64,000 nt of DNA, taken from Occallatibacter gabretensis. GTDB taxonomy: Bacteria > Acidobacteriota > Terriglobia > Terriglobales > Acidobacteriaceae. The position numbers were made by a program, and so were the translations under genes. Shown in pieces: positions 36,749 to 44,794 of the stretch. The stretch covers positions 744,001 through 808,000 of the forward strand of contig NZ_LAIJ01000009.1 in assembly GCF_001449115.1 (NCBI RefSeq), given 5' to 3'. The notes beneath the pieces are model-generated. The model searched no databases, was not told where the DNA came from, and worked only from the letters and a program-made list of their open reading frames with translations. Each line of letters opens with the position of its first letter. Position 1 is the first letter of the stretch.

Positions 36749-37502
36749 GGTGGATAACTCGGATTTTGATCTGGCCCGTACGTGGTTATCAGCCACTTAC
36801 TAACAGAAATAAATACGAATTCCTCTTTGAAACACAGAAATGCGGGCTAAGTGCACCAACTTAGGTGAAATCCACAGATTTTAACTAAGTTTTCCACTTG
36901 CATTCACAGATCGACTAGGCGCATTCTCTTCACAGTTGGTCACCGAGTAGAAATTGGAAAGCCAACATTTCCTGCCACGCGGGAAGATGCTGTGAGCCAG
37001 TGGAATGCGGAGATTCTTCAGCAAAGGCGCAAGCCGGAGCAGATGCGGTCTCCACAGGAAACGGGAGTTCCGGTCCTCAGGTCAAGCAGGACGATGCAAA
37101 GTTCGGAGGAAGTATCGCTCAGAGCCGGTTGAATGTGCTGAGCTGAAAACTTAATTCGCGATAGCAATCTTTGGAGCGGCTTGCCGCACCGAGGATTGAA
37201 GGACCGGACGGAGAGCAGATAAGTAGCTTCAGCAGGAGAGGAACGCTAACCTAAGTAGCAGATAGATTGCGCATCTATCTACAAACTGGATTGGTAAGTT
37301 AAACGCTGGCAAAGCAGGAGATCGAAAGCGAACGGGGAAGACAGGCCGATTACTCACGGTGAAAGCCGAGGATAAAAAGCCAGACGGAACCGGGAGCCGA
37401 GAACGATTGCAGAGCCGGGACGAGTGGGACTTAGACTGAAGATTCATCGTCGGCAACGCCGGATGATGTTGGACTGAAGAGATTTGCTTGAGACACACAG
37501 AT
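36749..37502. other. Gene-poor region with possible noncoding RNA
   Basis: No convincing gene lies in these 754 bases. The first third is AT-richer than the flanks. From about 36970 the plus strand is purine-rich with many GAG, GGA and GCCGGG clusters. A hairpin sits at 37255-37282. A long bidirectional terminator with a plus-strand T5 run follows at once. A plus-strand structured RNA ending there is possible; a decayed gene is another explanation. Confidence 0.45.
37255..37282. other. Hairpin in gene-poor region
   Basis: GATAGAT at 37261-37267 and ATCTATC at 37273-37279 pair around TGCGC, and flanking GTA/TAC extends the stem past a three-base bulge. There is no T-run, so it is not a terminator. 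It may be an element of a structured RNA. Confidence 0.5.
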
Positions 37503-37536
37503 AAACGCCAGGGGCTGCGAAGCTCCTGGCGTTTTT
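37503..37536. terminator. Strong bidirectional intrinsic terminator
   Basis: AAACGCCAGG (37503-37512) pairs with CCTGGCGTTT (37525-37534). The stem continues inward for four more pairs (one G-U) to a GCGA tetraloop, giving about 14 pairs. On the plus strand a run of five T follows. It serves the DHA2 transporter gene on the minus strand and any plus-strand transcript from the left. Confidence 0.85.
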
Positions 37537-37567
37537 CATTGTAGAAATCTACACCCTGTCCAGACGC

Positions 37568-39199
37568 TTAGTGAACCGCTTCCGCCTTGGGTCCCTCTCC
37601 GGGCTTGTTCTTGTTGAGCATAAAGGCGAACAGGACCAGGATGGCGGACATCCAGGAAAGCTCGATATAGACATCCTGGAAGGCCTGCATAAGGGCCTGC
37701 TGATTGAGCTGGTTATAGAGGGTTCCCAGGGCGCGGCCCGCGCCGTCCGAGCCGCCGCCGAAGAAACCAGTGAGCGCCTGAAGGTGCGACTGGTAGCCGG
37801 GGCTTCCCGGCTGCATATCCGCCTGCAGCCGCTGCTGGTGAAAGAGCGAGCGGTTCGTGATCTGCGCATTGGTAACGGCGATCAGGATAGAGCCGCCAAT
37901 ATTGCGGGAGAAGTTGATGAGGCCTGAGACCTGGTTGCTCTGTTCCTTGGGAAGGCCGACGTATGCTGCGTTCGTAATCGAGATGAAGCAGAAGGGCAGC
38001 GGCAGCATCTGGATCACGCGAAGCATCGACTGCTGCGCGAAAGTCATCTGCAGGTTAGTCACCGACGCGGCATACCGGAAGGTGAAGGTGAACATGATGA
38101 ATCCACAAACGGCCAGGGTACGGGCAGAGATTTTGCCTGTGGCGAAACCGGCCAGCGGCATGACGATAACAAGCGCGATTCCGCCGGCGGTGAGCGCCAT
38201 GCCCGCAGTGGTGGCTGTATAGCCCATCAGCTCCTGCATATACTCCGGCTGGAGCACAGTATTGGCGTTCAGCACGCCGCCCACAAGCGCCATGAGGAAA
38301 CAACATATAGCGAAATTTCGGAAACGGAAGACACGTAGATTGATGATGGGCGCTTTGGCACGCAACTCCCATATCACCAGCGCGATCATACCGCAGACGA
38401 ACAAGGCGGCGTTAATGCGGATGAAGTTCGACGCAAACCAGTCGTTCTCCTCGCCTTTGTCGAGCATGATCTGCATGCCGCCCATGGCGATGGTCAGGAA
38501 GCTCAAGCCAAGGTAATCGATCTTGCCGATTAGCTTGCGGTTCGGCTTGATCCACGGTGGATCCTCAACAAGCCGCGTGACTAGGAGGAAGGCGAGAATA
38601 CCAACCGGAATATTGATGTAGAAAATCCAACGCCAAGAGTAATTGTCTGTAATCCAGCCGCCGAGAGTCGGGCCAATCGAAGGCGCCAGAACGGCCACCA
38701 GGCCATAAAGCGCGAAAGCCTGGCCGCGCTTCTGAGGCTCGAAGGAATCCGCCATGATGGCCTGAGCCATTGGCTGCAGGCCGCCGCCGCCCGCGCCCTG
38801 TATCACGCGGAAGAGCAGCAGCATACCCAACGACGGCGCTGCGCCGCACAGAAAGCTGGCAATGGTGAAAATGGTAATGCACAACAGGAAGAAATTCTTG
38901 CGACCCATGACGCTGGAGGCCCAGGCGCCGAGCGGCAGCACAATGGCGTTTGAAACCAGGTAACCGGTGAGCACCCAGGTGCCCTGGTCATTGCTCGCGC
39001 CAAGGTCTCCGGCAATGTGCTGCAGCGCCACATTGGCGATGGAGGTATCGAGCACCTCCATAAAGGCAGCCAAAGCCACCGTGGCCGCAATCAGCCAGGG
39101 ATTTGTGCGCGGCTTCCAGGCGGCGTGCTGGTCAGGATTGACGACCGTTTTCTCGGTTGTCTTCCCCGGCGCAGTCAGCGCGGATTCCGAAGTGGACAA
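37568..39199 (-). CDS. DHA2-family multidrug efflux MFS transporter (EmrB/QacA-like)
   Basis: This is a 543-residue protein with 14 predicted helices. After a polar N-terminus (1-35) the first helix carries the DHA2 signature AAFMEVLDTSIANVALQHIAG, followed by WVLTGYLVSNAIVLPLGAW and motif A-like GRKNFF. The rest matches EmrB/QacA exporters, with QGAGGGGLQPMAQAIMAD and a long periplasmic loop near 455-500. The likely substrates are amphipathic drugs or dyes. The start is a TTG at 39199 with AAGGAG about five bases upstream; no better ATG exists. No EmrA adaptor or TetR regulator is adjacent. It is divergent from the oxidoreductase pair, with a 181-bp spacer that is locally AT-rich. Confidence 0.92.
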   Translation of the reverse strand: MSTSESALTAPGKTTEKTVVNPDQHAAWKPRTNPWLIAATVALAAFMEVLDTSIANVALQHIAGDLGASNDQGTWVLTGYLVSNAIVLPLGAWASSVMGRKNFFLLCITIFTIASFLCGAAPSLGMLLLFRVIQGAGGGGLQPMAQAIMADSFEPQKRGQAFALYGLVAVLAPSIGPTLGGWITDNYSWRWIFYINIPVGILAFLLVTRLVEDPPWIKPNRKLIGKIDYLGLSFLTIAMGGMQIMLDKGEENDWFASNFIRINAALFVCGMIALVIWELRAKAPIINLRVFRFRNFAICCFLMALVGGVLNANTVLQPEYMQELMGYTATTAGMALTAGGIALVIVMPLAGFATGKISARTLAVCGFIMFTFTFRYAASVTNLQMTFAQQSMLRVIQMLPLPFCFISITNAAYVGLPKEQSNQVSGLINFSRNIGGSILIAVTNAQITNRSLFHQQRLQADMQPGSPGYQSHLQALTGFFGGGSDGAGRALGTLYNQLNQQALMQAFQDVYIELSWMSAILVLFAFMLNKNKPGEGPKAEAVH

Positions 39200-39380
39200 A
39201 ACGGCTCCTTACATGAAGAAAACGAGAAAATTAAGAAAAAGGATAAAAGTTGTTTGTATCATCAGGCCGGATTTTTTGGCCCTGCCGGTTTAGATTCACC
39301 TCCTGCGGCTCAGGGTGCAGGGATTGTTGCCGGGCCGGCTATGGACGAGCATAGGCCGCGCACGATAGCGTGGATGCGCT

Positions 39381-40091
39381 ATGCAACGGCGCAAATTTGT
39401 TCGCATTCTACTCTCTGTGGCGGCAGCGCCGCGGATGCTTTTTGGCCAGCAGCAGGGAAAACAACCGCTGCCCGCTGCCGCTCCTGTGCCCTGGTCCGCG
39501 GGGATAAACCCGCGCACGCCTCTGCCCACCACCGAGGCGGCCGATCTGGTCGCGATCGCCGACCTGAAATTCTTCACCCCGGCGCAGATGCGGAATCTTC
39601 AGCGGCTCTCCCGCGTCATGATGCCAGCTCTGAATGGCAAACCCGGAGCCATTGAGGCCAATACGCCAGAATTTCTAGATTTTTTGCTGGCCGGATCGTT
39701 ACCGGACCGGCAGAAGCTGTACGCAGGCGGGCTCGATTGGCTGAACTCCGAGGCACAGAAGAAATACAAGCTCGACCTCTTTGCGCTGACTGACGATCAG
39801 GTGGACTCGCTGGTGAAGCCGTGGCTGCGGACATGGATGAGCGATAATCCTCCAACCGAAGCTCATGCCGATTTTGTAAACATTGCGCTCGATGAGATTC
39901 GCATGGCGACAACCAACTCCAAGGCCTGGAGCCAGACGCCAGGCACTCCTGCGGGCGAGTGGGGCCAGACGGATGTGTACTGGACTCCGATCGAATCGAA
40001 TCTGGCGTTTGTGTTATCCAAGCAGTCGCACCTTGTACAGCCCCATGTGGCGGCGGCGCAGGCTCCGGCTACACCGATCTATAAACGATAA
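39381..40091 (+). CDS. Gluconate 2-dehydrogenase subunit 3-like protein
   Basis: This is a 236-residue exported protein. The N-terminus MQRRKFVRILLSVAAAPRM resembles a Tat signal (RRKF). The mature part has LKFFTPAQMRNLQRLSRVMMP and PEFLDFLLAGS, typical of the small subunit (subunit 3) of membrane-bound gluconate 2-dehydrogenase-like complexes. That subunit travels with the flavoprotein subunit through the Tat pathway. The GMC flavoprotein gene follows 51 bp downstream, fitting a two-gene unit. No cytochrome c subunit gene is adjacent, so the electron acceptor must be encoded elsewhere. The substrate is probably a sugar or polyol. Confidence 0.82.
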   Translation: MQRRKFVRILLSVAAAPRMLFGQQQGKQPLPAAAPVPWSAGINPRTPLPTTEAADLVAIADLKFFTPAQMRNLQRLSRVMMPALNGKPGAIEANTPEFLDFLLAGSLPDRQKLYAGGLDWLNSEAQKKYKLDLFALTDDQVDSLVKPWLRTWMSDNPPTEAHADFVNIALDEIRMATTNSKAWSQTPGTPAGEWGQTDVYWTPIESNLAFVLSKQSHLVQPHVAAAQAPATPIYKR

Positions 40092-40142
40092 CTGCGGGAA
40101 ACGATAACGGCGAGAACGATAGCTAATTGGGGCGCGGCAAAG

Positions 40143-41711
40143 ATGGCGAATGAAGTGTTTGATGTATTGATTGTCGGTTCGGGCCACGCAGGCGGCATGG
40201 CGGCTAAGGTGCTCACCGAGGCCGGCGCGAGCTGCCTGATGCTGAATGCCGGGCCGGTTGCAGATGCGAACCGTAATGGCGAACGGAAACACGCCTACGA
40301 CCTCCCGTATCGCGGCTTTCATCCACCGCAACAGGTACCCCACGTCTTTCAGGCCACTGAGTTCAACGCAAATGTCTGGGTAGATGAGCGCGAAGTTCCG
40401 TACACATACGATCCCTCGCAGCCATACAACTGGGTGCGAGTGCGGCTCTTCGGCGGCAGATCGCTCTTCTGGTCGCGCCAGTCCTTTCGCCTGAGCGATT
40501 ACGAGTTCAAGGGGAAGAGCCATGATGGTTTTGGCGAGGACTGGCCCATCAGCCTCGCGGACCTGGACCCCTACTATTCACGCGTCGAAGATATCTTCCA
40601 GGTAAGCGGCAAAAAAGAGGGCTGGCCGCAGATGCCCGATGGAAACTTCATCGAGGATCCCGATGTGTGGAGCGGGTCACTCGACCGGCTCAAGACCGCA
40701 GCGGCGAAGCTCAATATTCCGGTAACGGGGCAGCGCCGCGCCAATGGGCGCGATGGGCTCGCCAGTAGTGTGAATCTGTTGTTGCCGGATGCGGAGAAGA
40801 CCAAAAAGCTGACCTCCATCGCAAACGCAGTCGTGCGCGAGATTAGCGTGGATAAGAACACCGGGCTGCCGGATGGCTGCCACTTTGTAGATCGCTTCAC
40901 CGGACGCGAGATGAGCGTAAAGGCACGCATCGTGGTGCTGGCGGCGGGAACACTTGAAAGCACGCGCCTGCTGCTGAACTCAAAACTCGCGAACTCAAGC
41001 GGGTTGGTGGGCCGGTACCTGATGGATCAGATCTACGGCGCGGGAATCACCTGCTCCGTGCCCGAGGCGCGCGGCGGAAATGCCAAGGGTCTCATGGGCG
41101 GCGGAGCAATCATTCCGCGGTTCCGCAACATCACGGACAAATCGCCGAACTTTCTGCGTGGCTATGCGATGAATATCTGGAGCAGCGGCGGAGGAATGGA
41201 TGCGCGCTGCTTCGCAGCCTATGGCGCGGAGCTCGAACAGAAGATGGCCGACTACAGCGGCAGCGGTTTTCACTTCGGGCTGATGGGCGAAGTGCTGGGC
41301 CGGTACGAAAATCATGTCCGCATTGACCCGGTGAAGACCGATGCCTGGGGCATTCCGGCGTTGCATATTGCGACGAACTACACCGACAACGAATTCAACA
41401 TGGCCAAGGACGCCGTAGCAACTGCATCCCAGGTGGCAGAGGCCGCAGGCTTTGAAGTGCTGCGCAAAAACGTGATGCCAAACCCGCCGGGGTACAGCAT
41501 CCACGAAGTAGGCACCTGCCGTATGGGCGATGACCAGAAGAAGAGCGTTCTGAACAAGTGGAACCAGAGCCACGATCACAAGAATCTCTTTGTGATGGAT
41601 GGAGCTGGATTCACATCCGCCGGCTGGCAGAACCCCACCATGACGATCCTTGCGCTTTCCATGCGGGCCAGCGAGCACCTGGCAGAAGAACGGAAGAAGC
41701 TGAATATCTAA
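40143..41711 (+). CDS. GMC-family FAD oxidoreductase (gluconate dehydrogenase-like)
   Basis: This is a 522-residue flavoenzyme. The Rossmann motif VGSGHAGGMAAKVL (12-25) binds FAD. RIVVLAAGTLESTRLLLNS is a family hallmark. The C-terminal GMC domain has YSIHEVGTCRMGDD and the FAD-contact GAGFTSAGWQNPTMTILALS. It has no signal peptide of its own, which fits co-export with the Tat-type partner encoded just upstream. Relatives are the large subunits of gluconate 2-dehydrogenase, fructose dehydrogenase and similar periplasmic sugar oxidases. The nearby sugar-acid gene module (44795-48873) would use the aldonic acids such enzymes make, but that link is inferred from proximity only. Confidence 0.88.
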   Translation: MANEVFDVLIVGSGHAGGMAAKVLTEAGASCLMLNAGPVADANRNGERKHAYDLPYRGFHPPQQVPHVFQATEFNANVWVDEREVPYTYDPSQPYNWVRVRLFGGRSLFWSRQSFRLSDYEFKGKSHDGFGEDWPISLADLDPYYSRVEDIFQVSGKKEGWPQMPDGNFIEDPDVWSGSLDRLKTAAAKLNIPVTGQRRANGRDGLASSVNLLLPDAEKTKKLTSIANAVVREISVDKNTGLPDGCHFVDRFTGREMSVKARIVVLAAGTLESTRLLLNSKLANSSGLVGRYLMDQIYGAGITCSVPEARGGNAKGLMGGGAIIPRFRNITDKSPNFLRGYAMNIWSSGGGMDARCFAAYGAELEQKMADYSGSGFHFGLMGEVLGRYENHVRIDPVKTDAWGIPALHIATNYTDNEFNMAKDAVATASQVAEAAGFEVLRKNVMPNPPGYSIHEVGTCRMGDDQKKSVLNKWNQSHDHKNLFVMDGAGFTSAGWQNPTMTILALSMRASEHLAEERKKLNI

Positions 41712-41735
41712 GCGGCATCCGGTATTCTCCTGTTC

Positions 41736-42185
41736 ATGCGCTTGACGCTGGCTCATATCGGCAATCGACTGGCTGCCTCCGATCCGTTTGAAAAGCTCAC
41801 GCAGATGTGGCTTGAGCGAATGGGCAACTTCGCGGAAGCGGAGAGCACGGCATACCGCTCAGCCGATGCATTCTTTGAATCTCTGACGCGCACGAAAAAG
41901 GGCGGGACACAGGTACTTGTCCTGCTTGACAGCCGCGGAAAACAGATGAGCTCCGAAGAGTTTGCTGTGTGGCTGGGTGCGCGGCGCGACTCCGGTGTGG
42001 CGCAGATCATCTTTGCCATCGGCCCGGCAAGCGGCTGGGACGATGCGGCGCGCAAGCAGGCAGCACTGCTGCTGTCGCTAAGCAATATGACACTGGCACA
42101 TGCACTGGCCCGCGCTGTGTTGGCCGAGCAGATCTATCGCGCAACAACCATTCTGACCGGACACCCTTACCACACAGGACACTAG
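41736..42185 (+). CDS. rlmH: 23S rRNA pseudouridine-1915 N3-methyltransferase RlmH
   Basis: This is a 149-residue SPOUT-class methyltransferase that methylates pseudouridine 1915 in helix 69 of 23S rRNA. Visible hallmarks are VLLDSRGKQMSSEEFAVWL (usual LDxxGkxxsSeeFA), IIFAIGPASGWDD (usual FvIGGadG) and the C-terminal knot segment LLSLSNMTLAHALARAVLAEQIYRATTILTGHPYH. The usual LAEQIYRAxxIlxGxPYHr motif ends HTGH here. The middle glycine-rich loop reads GPASG rather than GGADG, a substitution worth noting. Length is normal (about 155). It directly abuts cobO, with the ATG following the TAG without a gap. Confidence 0.93.
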   Translation: MRLTLAHIGNRLAASDPFEKLTQMWLERMGNFAEAESTAYRSADAFFESLTRTKKGGTQVLVLLDSRGKQMSSEEFAVWLGARRDSGVAQIIFAIGPASGWDDAARKQAALLLSLSNMTLAHALARAVLAEQIYRATTILTGHPYHTGH

Positions 42186-42737
42186 ATGACTGACTCGCGC
42201 AAAGGTCTATTGCTGATCAACACCGGTCCCGGTAAGGGAAAAACAACCGCTGCACTGGGCACAGCACTGCGCGCCGCAGGCAATGGCATGAAGGTGCTGG
42301 TGCTGCAGTTTTTGAAAGGCTCTTGGCATTACGGAGAACTGGACGCAGCGGAAGCCCTGAACACACAGGCCTTTCCAGATAGCTTTGTACTGAAGCAGAT
42401 GGGCCGGGGATTTGTGAAGGTAGGCGGCGCGGAGACAGACCCCGAAGACATTCGTCTCGTGCAGGAGGCATGGTCTGAAGCAAAGCAGGCCATTTACTCC
42501 GGCGACTGGGACCTCGTAGTGCTGGATGAGATCAACTATGCCATCGGCTACGGAATGCTCGATGCAGCCGAAGTCGCGGAGGCTCTGCGCATCCGCCCCG
42601 AAATGGTGCATGTGATTCTGACTGGACGCAACGCACATCCGCTTCTCGTAGAGCTGGCCGACACAGTAACCGAGATGCGCGAAGTGAAGCACGCGTACCA
42701 GAAGGGAATACTGGCACAGAAGGGGATTGAGTATTAA
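42186..42737 (+). CDS. cobO: Cob(I)yrinic acid a,c-diamide adenosyltransferase
   Basis: This is a 183-residue CobO/BtuR-type ATP:corrinoid adenosyltransferase. The P-loop NTGPGKGKTT is at 12-21, followed by VLVLQFLKG, a Trp/Tyr segment and WDLVVLDEINYAIGYGMLD, ending in the LIELADxVTEM-like segment VELADTVTEMREVKHAY. The enzyme adds the adenosyl group to cobalamin or its precursors, for salvage or synthesis. No other cobalamin gene is in the window, so it may act alone in corrinoid assimilation. It begins immediately after rlmH and ends before a strong terminator. Confidence 0.94.
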   Translation: MTDSRKGLLLINTGPGKGKTTAALGTALRAAGNGMKVLVLQFLKGSWHYGELDAAEALNTQAFPDSFVLKQMGRGFVKVGGAETDPEDIRLVQEAWSEAKQAIYSGDWDLVVLDEINYAIGYGMLDAAEVAEALRIRPEMVHVILTGRNAHPLLVELADTVTEMREVKHAYQKGILAQKGIEY

Positions 42738-42760
42738 GCACAGCCACTAACGCACTAAAA

Positions 42761-42798
42761 CAAAGCGCCGCTCGGAGCACTCCAAGCGGCGCTTTGTT
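42761..42798. terminator. Bidirectional intrinsic terminator
   Basis: A 13-bp arm, ACAAAGCGCCGCT at 42761-42773, pairs with 42786-42798. Inner GGA/TCC pairs lie around a short loop, and T-rich sequence lies on both sides. It separates the converging cobO and DUF3761 genes and probably ends both transcripts. Confidence 0.85.
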
Positions 42799-42813
42799 TT
42801 GGTGCTATGCAGA

Positions 42814-43320
42814 TTACTTGGAGCAGGCCTTGCCGCCGGAAGGACGGCCGCCGGCATTCTTGGCATCCGCTTCACTCATATATTTGCCCGCCTTGGTGGT
42901 GCCATAATCGGCTCCCCCGTAGCAGTGGTAGACCTTGGAGCTGGTATTAAGCCAAACCATGCCAGGGCCACCTCCGGGCGCAACCGTCTTGGGCGCAGTG
43001 CTCTTAGCCTCTCCTGATGTCGAAGCAGGCTTGGCCGGAGCAGGTGTAGGAGTCGGAGCCGGTGCAGGCGTGGACGACGGCTTGGCCGCAGGGGCAGGGG
43101 CAGGCGCGGGCGCAGGAGTGCTCGGCTTCGCCGGTACGCTGGCAGCAAGCCAGGTATCAACTCCCTGATGCCCCCTGCAAGCTCCGGATTTCGTTGGGGA
43201 TGTGGTGTAGGTGCCGTCCTTGCACTTCCCGGTTGCACCCGCCGGGGGAGCCTGAGCTAGCAGAGCGCTCGGCGCAAGAATGAGGCCAGCGATGGCCACC
43301 GCAATCAACTTTACTTTCAT
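42814..43320 (-). CDS. Secreted DUF3761 protein with Ala/Pro linker
   Basis: This is a 168-residue exported protein. A signal peptide (1-22, ending LLAQ) precedes a DUF3761 segment, CKDGTYTTSPTKSGACRGHQGVDTWL (about 31-56, with its paired cysteines). A low-complexity Ala/Pro/Thr linker (about 60-115) follows. A C-terminal module, VWLNTSSKVYHCYGGADYGTTKAGKYM, ends GGKACSK; this module is common in acidobacterial and proteobacterial secreted proteins and contains a Cys pair. The start at 43320 begins the signal peptide; the longer frame to 43614 reads through the divergent gene and is rejected. The function is unknown, perhaps cell-envelope binding. Confidence 0.8.
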   Translation of the reverse strand: MKVKLIAVAIAGLILAPSALLAQAPPAGATGKCKDGTYTTSPTKSGACRGHQGVDTWLAASVPAKPSTPAPAPAPAPAAKPSSTPAPAPTPTPAPAKPASTSGEAKSTAPKTVAPGGGPGMVWLNTSSKVYHCYGGADYGTTKAGKYMSEADAKNAGGRPSGGKACSK

Positions 43321-43534
43321 GGAATTCTGTCCTTCCTGAGTCAGGCAGCCGATCTCTTTACCTGCCAGACCGCGGTGAATCGTATCGCACTGAGTCAAGC
43401 TCTTGCAAAGGAAATTGCCATGAGACGCCCGAAAGATTGCCGGAAGAATTTGTTTTAACTTCATGGCGTCGCGTGCTTTCTGAGCGTATATTGTTCTCCG
43501 TCTAAAGACCCTCAAGAAGAAAGGTGCGTAACGT

Positions 43535-43987
43535 ATGAGCAGCATTTTTGACTCGGTATCGAAGCTTGCAGGCGGACTGATTGGCGGGCAAAGTGGCGGC
43601 ACGGATGGCGCCACAACGGATCATCCTGCCGTAGCCAGCGGACTTCTCCAGCAACTTGGCGGAACAGGCGGCCTGGGCAACCTGGTCCAGACCATCCAGC
43701 AGAATGGCGGCGGTGCTATCGTGCAGGACATCGCCAGCGGCAACACCAGCGCTATTGATCCGAACCAGGTGGAGAGCCTTCTGGCCGGAAGCGGGCTGGT
43801 TGATGGCGTAGCGGCTAAGACGGGCCTCTCGCCCGATCAGGTGAAGTCGAGCCTGGCCACAGTGCTGCCGATGCTGCTGCATCACAGCATCTCGCAGGGC
43901 CATGTGACCACAGACGGCCAGCCCGGCGACACCCCGGCTCCGGATACCGGATCGCTCCTGCAATCGGTTCTAGGCAAGCTTCTGTAA
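43535..43987 (+). CDS. YidB/DUF937-like protein
   Basis: This is a 150-residue Gly/Gln/Ser-rich soluble protein. It opens with FDSVSKLAGGLIGGQSGG and has LLQQLGGTGGLGNLVQTIQQNG, then DPNQVESLLAGSGLVDGVAAKTGLSPDQVKSSLATVLPMLLHHSISQGHV. This matches the YidB/DUF937 pattern of helical repeats with LPxLLH near the end. There is no signal peptide. The function of the family is undetermined. It is divergent from the DUF3761 gene with a 214-bp spacer. AAGAAAGG lies just upstream of the ATG. Confidence 0.85.
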   Translation: MSSIFDSVSKLAGGLIGGQSGGTDGATTDHPAVASGLLQQLGGTGGLGNLVQTIQQNGGGAIVQDIASGNTSAIDPNQVESLLAGSGLVDGVAAKTGLSPDQVKSSLATVLPMLLHHSISQGHVTTDGQPGDTPAPDTGSLLQSVLGKLL

Positions 43988-44022
43988 GTTTCCCCGCTGA
44001 ATCACTGAGTCAGTCCGTCAGG

Positions 44023-44060
44023 GCCTGTCTTTATCGCGCTTCGCGCATACAAAGACAGGC
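44023..44060. terminator. Hairpin between converging genes
   Basis: GCCTGTCTTT (44023-44032) pairs with AAAGACAGGC (44051-44060), with an inner GCGC/GCGC pair. There is no clear T-run, but the position between the YidB-like and alkA 3' ends fits a bidirectional terminator. Confidence 0.6.
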
Positions 44061-44076
44061 TCGCGAGAGATCTTCC

Positions 44077-44769
44077 TTACGTTTCAGCCTCGGGCACATT
44101 CTTCGCCAGATCGCAGGCCCGCCACATATACCAACTGGCCACGCTGCGGTACGGCTTCCACCTCGCAGCACGGCGAATCACAACTTCGGGCTTCGGTAGA
44201 TCAGCCGCAGTAACGGCGCGAGTTTTAGGCAAGCGCATAAAGGTCAGCGCGAAGCCCTTACGGACGCCGTAGTCGGTAACGGGCAGCACATCTGGCCGGC
44301 CAAGGCGAAACATCAGCAGCATCTGTACAGTCCATTCGCCAATGCCGCGCACCGCAGTGAGCCGTTCAATAATCTCCTCGTCCGAGAGCTTGCGAATAAC
44401 GGCATGAGGGGGCACTGTGCCATCCAGGGTCTTCTCGGCCAGGTCGCGCAACGCCTTGATCTTGTTGCCGGAGACACCGCAACCGCGCAATCTCTCTTCC
44501 GGCAGATCGAGAAGAATCTGCGGCGCAGGCTCCCCGCCAAAACACGCACACAGGCGGCCGTGAATCGTGGCCGCAGCCTTGCCGTGAAGCTGCTGGTAAA
44601 TGATCGATTCGACCAGGGACTCAAAGGGCGAAGACCACGCATCAAGCCGCAACGTAAATGGGCCAACGCGATCAATCAGCGCACCGAGTTTCGCATCAGC
44701 AGCCCGCAGATGCGCGACCGCCTCTTCAGGGTCAAACGGCAGCTTGCGGCTGCGTCCGTTGTGAATCAT
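44077..44769 (-). CDS. alkA: DNA-3-methyladenine glycosylase II (AlkA-like)
   Basis: This is a 230-residue HhH-GPD DNA glycosylase that removes alkylated purines. Family features are PFESLVESIIYQQLHGKAA (about 48-66), the helix-hairpin-helix LTAVRGIGEWTVQMLLM (about 137-153) and the catalytic aspartate D166 in LPVTDYGVRKG. The alkylation-repair N-terminal domain of E. coli AlkA is absent, as in shorter bacterial and yeast Mag1-type enzymes. The ATG at 44769 is preferred; the frame extends to 44910 only into the 3' end of the neighbouring gene. It lies 25 bp downstream of the xylonate dehydratase gene on the same strand, so read-through expression is possible, although the functions are unrelated. 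Confidence 0.92.
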   Translation of the reverse strand: MIHNGRSRKLPFDPEEAVAHLRAADAKLGALIDRVGPFTLRLDAWSSPFESLVESIIYQQLHGKAAATIHGRLCACFGGEPAPQILLDLPEERLRGCGVSGNKIKALRDLAEKTLDGTVPPHAVIRKLSDEEIIERLTAVRGIGEWTVQMLLMFRLGRPDVLPVTDYGVRKGFALTFMRLPKTRAVTAADLPKPEVVIRRAARWKPYRSVASWYMWRACDLAKNVPEAET

Positions 44770-44794
44770 ACGGGTCAGTATATGTCGGCGCACC

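Noticed and set aside
36870..37130. Stop-free plus-strand frame of about 85 codons in the gene-poor region
   Set aside because: It contains no start codon in frame before the stop and no similarity that I recognise; possibly a gene remnant, but unsupported.
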